40,874 nucleotides of DNA from Gemmataceae bacterium (GTDB lineage: Bacteria; Planctomycetota; Planctomycetia; Gemmatales; Gemmataceae), in NCBI GenBank assembly GCA_009692065.1, contig SHZY01000043.1, forward strand, positions 1-40,874. The letters run 5' to 3'. Of this stretch, positions 24,564-33,075 are shown one piece after another. Position numbers and translations under genes: made by a program. Position 1 is the first letter of the stretch. Each line of letters starts with the position of its first letter. The notes under the pieces were generated by a model that ran no database searches, had not been told where the DNA came from, and saw only the letters and a list, made by a program, of their open reading frames with translations.

Positions 24564-27329
24564 ATGACGTTTCGACTCTCACGCTCCACCTTCATCATTT
24601 CACTCGTGGCCAGCCTGACGATCGCGGCCCCCCCTGCCCTCGCTGGCGGCGAAAAAAAACCGATGGCGCCCGCGGTGCCCGGCTTCGCGCGATTTTATCA
24701 AAACGACCAGGCGAAGGCGGCTGAAGGCGGGCATCTGCTGATGGGCGCCTTGAATTGCATGCAATGCCATCTGCCGAAACAGCCGGAATTGGTCATCGAC
24801 TTTCGGCCCGCGCCGATCCTCGACACCGTCGCAACCCGCGTCAAGACAAGCTACCTGCGCGAATTCCTGAGCGATCCGCAGAAAGCCAAGCCTGGCACGA
24901 CCATGCCGAATCTGTTCGCGAGCCTCGAAGCCGACGACAAGAAGGCGAAAGTCGAAGCCCTCACCCATCTCCTTGCCTCCACCGGATTGCCGCAGCAGAT
25001 GCGCCCCGACGGCAAAGGCATCGTCAGCGGCCGCGACCTTTACTCCAAGGTCGGCTGCGTCGCCTGCCACGGCACGCGCAACGCCAAGGGGGATCAGGAC
25101 AAGCTCTTCGCGACCTCCGTCCCGCTCGGCAATTTGAAAGCGAAATACCATCTCGCGGGCTTGAAGGCCTTCCTGGAAAACCCGCACCAGACGCGGCCGT
25201 TGGGCCGCATGCCGGGCATCCTGATCGGCAAGGAAGCAAGCGACGTCGCCAAGTATCTGCTTCACGGCAGTACCCCCGGCGTCTCGGCCCACAACATGAA
25301 ATACAGTTACTACGAAGGCGCCTGGAAGAACCTGCCCGACTTCGCCAAGCTCAAGCCGATCGCAACTGGTGAAGCAAGCGACTTCGACCTTGGCGCCGCG
25401 CGGCGGACCAACAATTGTGCTTTGCGCTTCGAAGGCTATCTCGACATTGAGAAGGACGGCACCTACTCTTTTCACGTCACCAGCGATGACGGCAGCCGGC
25501 TGTGGATCGACGACAAGCTCGTCGTTAACAACGACGGCGTTCATCCGCCGCAACTCAAGTCGGGAAACAGCAAGCTGACCAAGGGCGTGCACAAGATCGT
25601 CGTCGCCGTCTTCAATGGCGGCGGCGGGTTCGAGCTCGGCGTCGAATTCGAAGGCCCCGGCGCCGGCCGCCAACCGCTGGGCCCGCGCATCCTCCTGTCG
25701 TCCGAGCCCGCCAAGGTCGGCGTAGAACCAATCGGAGATGAACCGTTGACGCCGAACGCACAGCTCCTCGCCAAGGGGAAAGAGCTCTTCGGCTCGATGG
25801 GCTGCGCCAATTGCCATCAACTGCCCAACGAAAAGAAATCGCTTAACGCGACGGCTTTCGACGCACTCAAGGGCGAAGGCGGCTGTCTCGACGCGGCCCC
25901 GAAGAAGGGCATCCCCTGGTATGGGCTGAGCACCACGCAGCAAACGGCATTACGCGCCGCGATACAAAAGCCGGCGGCGGCCATCACCGAGCCGAAGGAC
26001 GTCATCGCCTTCACGATGAAGCACCAAAATTGCTACGGCTGCCACGAGCGCGACAAGATCGGCGGCGTCGAAATTGACGTCAATCCGCACTTCCAGGCCA
26101 CGTTCAAAGAATGGGGCGACGAGGCCCGCATACCTCCCTCGCTCACCGGCGCCGGTGCTAAGCTGAACGCAGCCTACCTCAAAAAGATCCTCGAACAGGG
26201 CTCCCACGATCGGCCCTACATGCACACCCGCATGCCGAGGTTCGGTGCGAGCGCTGCGATTCTTGTTGCTCTTCTTGACAAGGCTGACGCGGCCGAGACG
26301 AATCCGAAAGTCGCGTTCGCCGACCCGTTGACAAAGGTCAAAGCTGCCGGCAGACACATGGTCGGCAAACAGGCCTTCAACTGCATCAATTGCCACAACT
26401 TCGGCGGCGTCAAGACTGACGGTGTCCAGGGCATCGACATGGCGATCATGGCGGAACGGGTCAAGAAAGAGTGGTTCCACAACTATCTGATCAATCCGAC
26501 GAAGTACCGCGCCGGCACCCGCATGCCGTCGTCCTTCCCAGACGGTACAACACTGCTCAAGAACGTGCTTGACGGGAAAGCCGACACACAGATTGAGGCG
26601 ATCTGGCTCTACCTTGCGGACGGCAAGAACGCGATGCTGCCGGTCGGCTTGAACAAATCATCGATCCCGCTTATTCCGATCAACGAAGCGATCATCTATC
26701 GCAACTTCATTCAAGGGGCAGGCACGCGCGCCATCGGCGTCGGCTTCCCTGAGCGGGCTCACCTTGCGTTCGACGCCAACGACATCCGCTTGGCCATGAT
26801 CTGGCAAGGCGGGTTCATGGACGCGAAACGTCACTGGACCGGCCGTGGCGAAGGCGCCGAGGCGCCGATGGGAGACAACATCCTGAACCTCCCCGCCGGC
26901 GTCACCTTCTTCGTCCTCGCCAAGGACGACGAAGCGTGGCCGACTCAGAAAGCGAAAGAACTCGGCTACAAATTCAAGGGCTATCGCTTGACCGACGATC
27001 AACGGCCAACGTTCCTGTACTCGTTCAACGAGATCAAGATCGAGGACACACCCAACGCGTTTGAAGCGAAGGGCAACCCAATGATTCGCCGGACGTTCGC
27101 GATCTCGACCGACAACCCGATCGACAACCTCTATTATCGCGCCATCGTCGCCAACCAGATCGACCCAGAAGCCCAAGGCGGCTGGTACCGCATCAACGAC
27201 ACCTGGCGCATGCGGATCGAAGCCAACGCGCCACCGGTGATCCGCAAATCCGCGGGCAAGATGGAACTACTCGTGCCAATTCGTTTCAAGGGCAACGATG
27301 CGAAAATCGTCCAGGAATATCAGTGGTAA
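24564..27329 (+). CDS. Exported pentaheme cytochrome c with PA14 domain
   Basis: A 921-residue protein with a signal peptide (cleavage after PPALA, about residue 27). Five CxxCH heme motifs occur: C65-MQ-CH, C165-VA-CH, C414-AN-CH, C490-YG-CH and C607-IN-CH. Between the second and third is a PA14 carbohydrate-binding domain (about 245-370: YSYYEGAWKNLPDF, LDIEKDGTYSFHVTSDDGSRLWIDDKLV, GVEFEGPG). The C-terminal part (about 720-921) is beta-rich with IRLAMIWQGGFMDAKRHWTGRG. The start at 24564 follows GGAG. It is followed 56 nt later by a propeller gene, likely its partner. A periplasmic electron acceptor for sugar or polyol oxidation is a reasonable guess. Confidence 0.93.
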   Translation: MTFRLSRSTFIISLVASLTIAAPPALAGGEKKPMAPAVPGFARFYQNDQAKAAEGGHLLMGALNCMQCHLPKQPELVIDFRPAPILDTVATRVKTSYLREFLSDPQKAKPGTTMPNLFASLEADDKKAKVEALTHLLASTGLPQQMRPDGKGIVSGRDLYSKVGCVACHGTRNAKGDQDKLFATSVPLGNLKAKYHLAGLKAFLENPHQTRPLGRMPGILIGKEASDVAKYLLHGSTPGVSAHNMKYSYYEGAWKNLPDFAKLKPIATGEASDFDLGAARRTNNCALRFEGYLDIEKDGTYSFHVTSDDGSRLWIDDKLVVNNDGVHPPQLKSGNSKLTKGVHKIVVAVFNGGGGFELGVEFEGPGAGRQPLGPRILLSSEPAKVGVEPIGDEPLTPNAQLLAKGKELFGSMGCANCHQLPNEKKSLNATAFDALKGEGGCLDAAPKKGIPWYGLSTTQQTALRAAIQKPAAAITEPKDVIAFTMKHQNCYGCHERDKIGGVEIDVNPHFQATFKEWGDEARIPPSLTGAGAKLNAAYLKKILEQGSHDRPYMHTRMPRFGASAAILVALLDKADAAETNPKVAFADPLTKVKAAGRHMVGKQAFNCINCHNFGGVKTDGVQGIDMAIMAERVKKEWFHNYLINPTKYRAGTRMPSSFPDGTTLLKNVLDGKADTQIEAIWLYLADGKNAMLPVGLNKSSIPLIPINEAIIYRNFIQGAGTRAIGVGFPERAHLAFDANDIRLAMIWQGGFMDAKRHWTGRGEGAEAPMGDNILNLPAGVTFFVLAKDDEAWPTQKAKELGYKFKGYRLTDDQRPTFLYSFNEIKIEDTPNAFEAKGNPMIRRTFAISTDNPIDNLYYRAIVANQIDPEAQGGWYRINDTWRMRIEANAPPVIRKSAGKMELLVPIRFKGNDAKIVQEYQW

Positions 27330-27342
27330 TCGTGCGAAGACA

Positions 27343-27368
27343 CGCTCGCCCAAGGCGAGCGGCTAAAC
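27343..27368 (+). repeat. Hairpin element upstream of the propeller gene
   Basis: CGCTCGCC-CAA-GGCGAGCG forms a perfect 8-bp stem with a 3-nt loop, followed by GCTAAAC. It ends 17 nt before the ATG at 27386, with the ribosome-binding site TGGAG in between. Confidence 0.8.
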
Positions 27369-27385
27369 AAAGTGGAGTCTCCCCC

Positions 27386-28864
27386 ATGCGTAGATCGCTT
27401 ATTTTGCTGGCGATGTTTGTCATGCCAACCGCGTTCGCCGCGGCCCAAGACAAACTCCCCACCGAGAACGATTACTACAAGCTGCACATCTTCACCATTC
27501 CCGAAGGCGAAGTCCTCGAAGGCGGGGCTCTCGAAACGCTGCCCGGCGGCAAGATTGCGCTCGGCACCCGCCGCGGCGATGTCTGGATCATCGAGAAGGG
27601 GCTCACCGACGATCCGAAGGACGCCGTCTTCACCCGCTTCGCTCACGGCATGCACGAGATCCTCGGTCTCGCACACAAAGACGGCTGGCTCTACGTCACC
27701 CAGCGCTGCGATGTCACTCGCATCAAGGACTCCAAAGGCAAAGGCAAAGCTGACACCTTCGAAGTCGTCACGGATGGCTGGGAGATCAACGGCGATTACC
27801 ACGAGTATGCCTTCGGTTCCCGCTTCGACAAGAGCGGCAACATCTGGATCACCCTCTGTCTGACCGGCTCGTTCAACTCCAACAGCAAGTTCCGCGGCTG
27901 GGGAGGCAAGGTCACACCCGACGGCAAGTGGGTCCCCACCACCAGCGGCGTCCGCTCGCCAGGCGGCGTCGGCTTCAATGCCGAGGGGGACGCTTTCTAC
28001 ACCGATAATCAAGGTCCGTGGAACGGCCCGTGCGGCCTGAAGCATCTGGCCGTCGGCGGCTTCGTCGGCCATCCCGATAGCTTCAAGTGGTACAAAGAGC
28101 CCGAAGCCAAATACCTCGGCGCCGCGCCGCTCGTTCCCAAGAGCGGCGGCCGCATGATGGTCGAGGCCAAGAAGATTCCGCAGCTCTACCCGACCTGCGT
28201 CATCTTTCCCTACGGCAAGATGGGCCAATCGGCCGCGGGCATCGACAGCGACCTCTCCGGCGGCAAATTCGGGCCTTTCGACAAGCAGATGTTCGTCGGC
28301 GATCAAACGCACAGCACGGTCATGCGCGTCACGCTCGAAAAAGTTCAAGGCAAATACCAGGGCGCCTGCTACCCCTTCCGCCAGGGACATAGCTGCGGCA
28401 TCGTGCCGGTTTGCTTCGCTTCCGACGGCTCGCTCATCGTCGGCGGCACCAACCGCGGCTGGGGCTCGCGCGGCAACAAGCCGTTCTCCGTCGAACGCCT
28501 TGCGTGGACCGGCAAAGTGCCGTTCGAGATCCACGAGATGAAGGCGGAAGCCGACGGCTTCACCGTCAACTTCACGAAGCCAGTCGATCCGAAAACTGCC
28601 GGCGAAATCGCCTCCTACAAGATGGAAACCTACACGTACATCTATCAAGCCAGCTACGGCAGCCCCGAGGTGGACAAGACGAAGCCCGACATCACCAAGG
28701 TCGTCGTCGCGGCCGATAACAAGAGCGCTCGCATCTGGGTCAGTCAGTTGCAAGAGGGGCACGTCCACCAGTTGACCGCCGCCGGCGTACGCTCGGGGGA
28801 TGGCTTGCCGCTGTTGCACAACATCGCCTATTACACGTTGAATTACATTCCGACGGCGCGATGA
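27386..28864 (+). CDS. Exported sorbosone/PQQ-dehydrogenase-like beta-propeller
   Basis: A 492-residue protein with a signal peptide (MRRSLILLAMFVMPTAFAAA-QD). Residues about 30-380 form a propeller of the soluble glucose/sorbosone dehydrogenase type: GGALETLPGGKIALGTRRGDVWIIEK, HEILGLAHKDGWLYVTQR, EYAFGSRFDKSGNIWITLCL and GGVGFNAEGDAFYTDNQGPW. A C-terminal immunoglobulin-like region (about 400-492) follows. No heme motif is present. The start at 27386 was chosen for the signal peptide and TGGAG; the in-frame ORF from 27323 only adds spacer. The upstream pentaheme cytochrome is its likely electron acceptor. The substrate is unknown. Confidence 0.85.
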   Translation: MRRSLILLAMFVMPTAFAAAQDKLPTENDYYKLHIFTIPEGEVLEGGALETLPGGKIALGTRRGDVWIIEKGLTDDPKDAVFTRFAHGMHEILGLAHKDGWLYVTQRCDVTRIKDSKGKGKADTFEVVTDGWEINGDYHEYAFGSRFDKSGNIWITLCLTGSFNSNSKFRGWGGKVTPDGKWVPTTSGVRSPGGVGFNAEGDAFYTDNQGPWNGPCGLKHLAVGGFVGHPDSFKWYKEPEAKYLGAAPLVPKSGGRMMVEAKKIPQLYPTCVIFPYGKMGQSAAGIDSDLSGGKFGPFDKQMFVGDQTHSTVMRVTLEKVQGKYQGACYPFRQGHSCGIVPVCFASDGSLIVGGTNRGWGSRGNKPFSVERLAWTGKVPFEIHEMKAEADGFTVNFTKPVDPKTAGEIASYKMETYTYIYQASYGSPEVDKTKPDITKVVVAADNKSARIWVSQLQEGHVHQLTAAGVRSGDGLPLLHNIAYYTLNYIPTAR

Positions 28865-28869
28865 CCATA

Positions 28870-28933
28870 GGGTGCGTGAAACGCACCGTTGACCGATTGG
28901 ACCCTCTGCAACAGTGCGTTTCACGCACCCTAC
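28870..28933. repeat. REPIN-like 64-bp palindromic element, copy 2
   Basis: Same length and ends as the copy at 4417-4480: GGGTGCGTGAAACGCACC on the left, TGCGTTTCACGCACCC on the right, with a different core. On the minus strand the right hairpin begins GTAG, and the TAG is the stop codon of the aldo/keto reductase (28930-28932). Confidence 0.8.
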
Positions 28934-29952
28934 AACGTCCCCACCTTGACCCCCGCCCCAACATTCGCGTTACCCGGCCCGTAGTAATCGCGAGGCCGAT
29001 TGAGGGGCAGAATCATCGGCTCCTCGAAAGGCCGAAACGGCACCATCGCCGCGATCTCGTCGAGCCGCGTGAGCAGATCGCCCGACAACGGCCCTTTCTC
29101 GACCGCGTCTACCGACTCCTCCACCTGCTTCGCCGTTTTCGGTCCGATCAACACCGTGTGCCCATCCGGGCATGAGATCGCGAATCGCAAACACAATTCG
29201 ACGATTGACAGGCCAGCGTCGTCCAACAACTGGTAGAACGCCAGGAACTGCTGCTGCCTCGCCCTGGAAAGCCACGCCGGCTTGGCGCGAACGACGTCGT
29301 CATAGCGCCTCCCCAAGCCGCCCTGCTGTAGCACCGAACCCAGCACGACACCCATGCTGCGTGCTTTAGCCTCGGGAAAAATCTCGACTGTCGCTTCACG
29401 GAAGAGGGCGCTGTAATTGAACGCCGTCAGGACGACGTCAAAACGATCCGAGCGCATGCGATGCGCCATCTCGGTCGTGGTCGTGCCGCCTAGACCCGTG
29501 AAGCGAATCACCCCTTCCTTCTTGAGTTGATCGAGCACGTCAATCACTGGCCCGTAGACGGCTTCCGGATCGCTCCACCAGTCGTATTGAAGCGGCCGAT
29601 CCGGCTCATGAACGAATAGAATATCGATGACCTCACGATGCAGTAGCCGCAGGCTCTCCTTCACGGATTCGAGGAGTTGCGCTCGGTTCTGTGGGTCGAA
29701 CGGCTTGGGCCGGCCACCAAGCTTGGTGGTCAAAATGAACGGCGTCTTGACGTCGGCGACGATCTTGCCGAGGATCTCTTCGCTGTTGGCATACGCCGGC
29801 GCCGTGTCGAAATAGTTGATGCCGAGTTCGAGCGCCTTGTGGACGGCCGCCCTGCTCTCCTCGAAGCCGGGCCCGAGCGACGAGGTGAAGAGGCTGCCGA
29901 AGCCCAACTCGCTGACTTCGATGCCGGTCTTGCCTAGAATGCGTGTACGCAT
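28930..29952 (-). CDS. Aldo/keto reductase family oxidoreductase
   Basis: A 340-residue NAD(P)H-dependent oxidoreductase. The catalytic tetrad is complete: D49 and Y54 (YFDTAPAYANSE), K77 (TTKLGG) and H115 (LFVHEPDRP). The first residues MRTRILGKTGIEVSELGFG and the later VLIGPKTAKQVEESVDA are typical. It is close to the galactose-dehydrogenase-like branch, but the substrate is not certain. The start at 29952 has no strong ribosome-binding site. It is divergent from the CxxCH protein at 30076, and its stop codon comes from the REPIN-like element. Confidence 0.92.
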   Translation of the reverse strand: MRTRILGKTGIEVSELGFGSLFTSSLGPGFEESRAAVHKALELGINYFDTAPAYANSEEILGKIVADVKTPFILTTKLGGRPKPFDPQNRAQLLESVKESLRLLHREVIDILFVHEPDRPLQYDWWSDPEAVYGPVIDVLDQLKKEGVIRFTGLGGTTTTEMAHRMRSDRFDVVLTAFNYSALFREATVEIFPEAKARSMGVVLGSVLQQGGLGRRYDDVVRAKPAWLSRARQQQFLAFYQLLDDAGLSIVELCLRFAISCPDGHTVLIGPKTAKQVEESVDAVEKGPLSGDLLTRLDEIAAMVPFRPFEEPMILPLNRPRDYYGPGNANVGAGVKVGTL

Positions 29953-30020
29953 GATGGTCCTGCCGAAGCGAGTTTGCTCTCTTCTTCGCAGAATGTTGTA
30001 ATGATGGCAACTACAAAACC

Positions 30021-30058
30021 CGTTTGGCGCTCGCGCGGCGCCGTGCGGGCGCTAAACG
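30021..30058 (+). repeat. 38-nt palindrome in the leader of the CxxCH dehydrogenase gene
   Basis: CGTTTGGCGC... pairs with ...GCGCTAAACG over all 19 positions; three pairs are G-T, the rest Watson-Crick. It ends 17 nt before the ATG at 30076. It is related to 8384-8420. Confidence 0.78.
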
Positions 30059-30075
30059 TGAACCTGGATTGCACC

Positions 30076-33054
30076 ATGAAATCGCTTTTGATGTCCACCC
30101 TTGCATTCACCCTTCTCGGCCTCGGCATGCTCGCCGACGCGCAACCCGCCAATGCGCCGCCCGGCAAGCTGTCGTCGGCCAACGCCGCGAAAGCGTTCAA
30201 GGTCGCCGACGATCTGCGATTCGACCAAATCTTGGCCGAGCCCAACGTCAAGCAGCCGCTCTCTTTGAGCTTCGATGAGCGCGGCCGACTCTGGGTCGTG
30301 CAGTACCTTCAGTATCCGCACCCCGCCGGCTTGAAGATCATGAGCCGAGATATGTTCTGGCGCGTCGTTTACGACAAGGTCCCGCCGCCGCCGCCGAACC
30401 ACATTCGTGGCAAGGACATCATCTCGATCCACGAGGACACGCAAGGCACGGGCGTCTACGACAAGCACACCACCTTCCTCGAGGGCATGAATATCGTCAC
30501 GTCAGTCGCGCATGGCCGCGGCGGCGTCTGGGTGCTGAATCCGCCCTACTTGCTGTTCTACCCGACGAAGGATGACAAGCCGAGCGGCGATCCTGTCGCT
30601 CACCTGCAAGGCTTCGGCCTCGAAGACACCCACTCGTGTGCCAGCAACCTGCGATGGGGCCCTGATGGCTGGCTCTACGGTGCCCACGGCAGCACCGTCT
30701 CCGCGCATGTCACGCGGCCGGGTATCAAAGAAACGCCCGTCCAGATGATCGGCCAGCACATGTGGCGCTATCATCCGGAAAAGAAACGCTTCGAAATCTA
30801 CGCGGAAGGCGGCGGCAATGCCTTCGGCGTCGAGATCGACGCGCTGGGCCGCGTTTACTCCGGCCACAACGGCGGCGACACGCGAGGCTTCCACTATGTC
30901 CAGGGCGCCTCCTACCGCAAGGGCTTCGAGAAGCACGGCGTCCTCGCCAACCCGTTCTCCTTCGGCTACTTCGAGGCGATGAAGGCCAACAAGTCGCAAC
31001 GCTTCACGCACACTTTTGTCATCAACGAAGCCGATGGCCTGCCGGCGCACTATCGCGGCAGGCTCTTCGGCGTCGAACCGCTTAGCAGCCGCGTGATGAT
31101 GAGCGAAGTAAACGCGGATCGTTCGTCGTTCGAGACCAAGGACCTGGGCGGCGTGGTCACGTCGAGCGACACCTGGTTCCGCCCCGTGGACATCAAGCCC
31201 GGGCCCGATGGCTCGCTCTATGTCGCCGATTTCTACGAAGCGAAGATCGCCCACCTCGGCCACAACGACGGCGTCATCGATCGCGAGACGGGCCGTGTTT
31301 ACCGCCTTGCCGACAAGAACGCGAAGTTCAAGAAGCCTGTCGATCTCAGCAAGAAAACATCGAAGGAGCTGGTCGAACTTCTATCGGGTGACAATCGCTG
31401 GGAACGAGAGACGGTGCTGCGTCTGCTCGGAGATCGGAAGGACCGCTCAGTAATCCCGATGCTCATCGAGGAAATCCAAAACACCCGTGGGCAGACTGCG
31501 CTGGACTACCTCTGGGCACTCAATCTTAGCGGCGGGTTCACCGCCGAAGTGGCGGAGCGATTGCTGCGTCATCCGGAACCGCAAGTTCGCCTGTGGACGA
31601 TTCGCGTGTTGGCCGATGACCACCAGCTTGGCGCCAAGGTGGCTCCGCAACTGGCCGAGCTGGCACGTATCGAGAAATCGGTCCACGCGCGCAGCCAGTA
31701 TGCCGCGAGCGCTAAACGTCTTGGTGCCAACGAAGGATTGCCTTTGGTCCAGAGCCTGCTAACACGCGACGAAGACGCCGCCGACATCCATATGCCGCTC
31801 CTCTTGTGGTGGGCGATTGAAGTCCATTGCGCCAAGGATCGCGACAAGGTGCTCGACATGTTCCGCGAATCCTCGTTGTGGCGAGCGAAGATCGTAGAGG
31901 ATACGATTCTGCCTCGCTTGATGAAACGATTCGCGATGGCTGGCGCACAAAAAGATTACCAGACGTGCGTCGACTTGTTCCGCCTCGCCCCAGAAAAGAA
32001 GCACGGACAGATTCTGCTCAAGGGCTTCGAGGAAGCGTTCAAGGGACGGTCGAGCGCCGGCTTGCCGAATGAACTGCTCGCGGAAATCGCCAAGCTCGGC
32101 GGCGGCTCGGTCGCGTTCGGCGTGCGCCAGGGCAAGGAAGACGCCATCACAAAGGCGCTCGCAATGATCCAGAACCCGAAATCAGCGATTGCAGATCGAC
32201 TCGATCTGATCGACATCTTCGGCGAATCGAAGCAGTCGCGCTGCGTGCCACTGCTACTCAACCTGCTCTCGACCAAGGAATCAGCGTCGATCCAGAAGAC
32301 GACACTCGGCGCGTTGCAATCGTACAAGGACGACAAGATCGGCGCCGAGGTAGTCAAGCTGCTGCCGGCCATGACCAGCGAAGTGCGCGAGGTTGCCGAA
32401 TCGTTGCTCGTCGGCCGGCGCGAATGGAGTCGGCAACTAGTCAACGCGGTGGACGGCGGCAAGGTTGATTCCAAGTCCATTCCGCTGGCCACCCTGCGCA
32501 AGCTGCTGCTGCATCGTGACGACGAAATCGCCAAGCTCGTCAAGAAACACTGGGGCGAAGTCAAAGGCGCGACTACCGAGCAGATGCGCAAGGACATTGA
32601 CCGCCTCGCCGCCGTCGCCACAAGCGGCAAAGGCGATCCCTATCCCGGCAAGAAGATGTTTACCGTCAAATGCGCCAACTGCCACCTGTTCCATGGCGTC
32701 GGCAATGCCATCGGCCCGGACCTCACCCCCTTCAAACGCGACGACGTGCCCAACCTGCTCCTGCACATCATCAACCCGAATGTCGAGATTCGCGAAGGCT
32801 ACGAAAGCTCCGTCGTCACCACCGAGAGTGGCCGCACGCTTTCCGGGATCGTCGTTGAAAAGGATGCCCGCGTGGTAGTTCTGCGCACCGCGGAGGGCCA
32901 GCGCATCGTGTTGCCCAAGGACGATATCGAAGCAATGAGCGTGACCGGCATCTCGTTGATGCCGGAGGGCTTGCTCGTCGGCATGAGCGATCAGGAGGTG
33001 CGCGACCTGTTTGCTTATCTGCGCTCGGGCCAGCCGCTGAATGAGCGGAAGTGA
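30076..33054 (+). CDS. PVC-type dehydrogenase-like propeller with HEAT repeats and C-terminal heme domain
   Basis: A 992-residue exported protein with a signal peptide (MKSLLMSTLAFTLLGLGMLADA). The N-terminal half (about 40-430) is the putative membrane-bound dehydrogenase domain (TIGR02604-like): LSLSFDERGRLWVVQYLQYP, LRWGPDGWLYGAHGST, YSGHNGGDTRGFHYVQG and IKPGPDGSLYVADFYEAKI. HEAT repeats fill about 440-820. The C-terminal cytochrome c (TIGR02603-like) has C866-AN-CH and IGPDLTPFKRDDVPNLL, ending in DQEVRDLFAYLRSGQPL. The start at 30076 was chosen for the signal peptide. It is an unpaired gene, likely working in the same periplasmic oxidation system as the proteins at 24564-28864. Confidence 0.93.
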   Translation: MKSLLMSTLAFTLLGLGMLADAQPANAPPGKLSSANAAKAFKVADDLRFDQILAEPNVKQPLSLSFDERGRLWVVQYLQYPHPAGLKIMSRDMFWRVVYDKVPPPPPNHIRGKDIISIHEDTQGTGVYDKHTTFLEGMNIVTSVAHGRGGVWVLNPPYLLFYPTKDDKPSGDPVAHLQGFGLEDTHSCASNLRWGPDGWLYGAHGSTVSAHVTRPGIKETPVQMIGQHMWRYHPEKKRFEIYAEGGGNAFGVEIDALGRVYSGHNGGDTRGFHYVQGASYRKGFEKHGVLANPFSFGYFEAMKANKSQRFTHTFVINEADGLPAHYRGRLFGVEPLSSRVMMSEVNADRSSFETKDLGGVVTSSDTWFRPVDIKPGPDGSLYVADFYEAKIAHLGHNDGVIDRETGRVYRLADKNAKFKKPVDLSKKTSKELVELLSGDNRWERETVLRLLGDRKDRSVIPMLIEEIQNTRGQTALDYLWALNLSGGFTAEVAERLLRHPEPQVRLWTIRVLADDHQLGAKVAPQLAELARIEKSVHARSQYAASAKRLGANEGLPLVQSLLTRDEDAADIHMPLLLWWAIEVHCAKDRDKVLDMFRESSLWRAKIVEDTILPRLMKRFAMAGAQKDYQTCVDLFRLAPEKKHGQILLKGFEEAFKGRSSAGLPNELLAEIAKLGGGSVAFGVRQGKEDAITKALAMIQNPKSAIADRLDLIDIFGESKQSRCVPLLLNLLSTKESASIQKTTLGALQSYKDDKIGAEVVKLLPAMTSEVREVAESLLVGRREWSRQLVNAVDGGKVDSKSIPLATLRKLLLHRDDEIAKLVKKHWGEVKGATTEQMRKDIDRLAAVATSGKGDPYPGKKMFTVKCANCHLFHGVGNAIGPDLTPFKRDDVPNLLLHIINPNVEIREGYESSVVTTESGRTLSGIVVEKDARVVVLRTAEGQRIVLPKDDIEAMSVTGISLMPEGLLVGMSDQEVRDLFAYLRSGQPLNERK

Positions 33055-33075
33055 CTCGGTTAGCCGCGATCGATG

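Noticed and set aside
24600..25943. 447-codon minus-strand open frame
   Set aside because: Antisense to the pentaheme cytochrome, with no recognisable motifs.
27320..28924. 534-codon open frame on the minus strand
   Set aside because: It lies entirely opposite the propeller gene, which has a signal peptide and clear propeller motifs. The antisense product is a Val/Ala/Asp-rich composition artefact of high-GC codon use.
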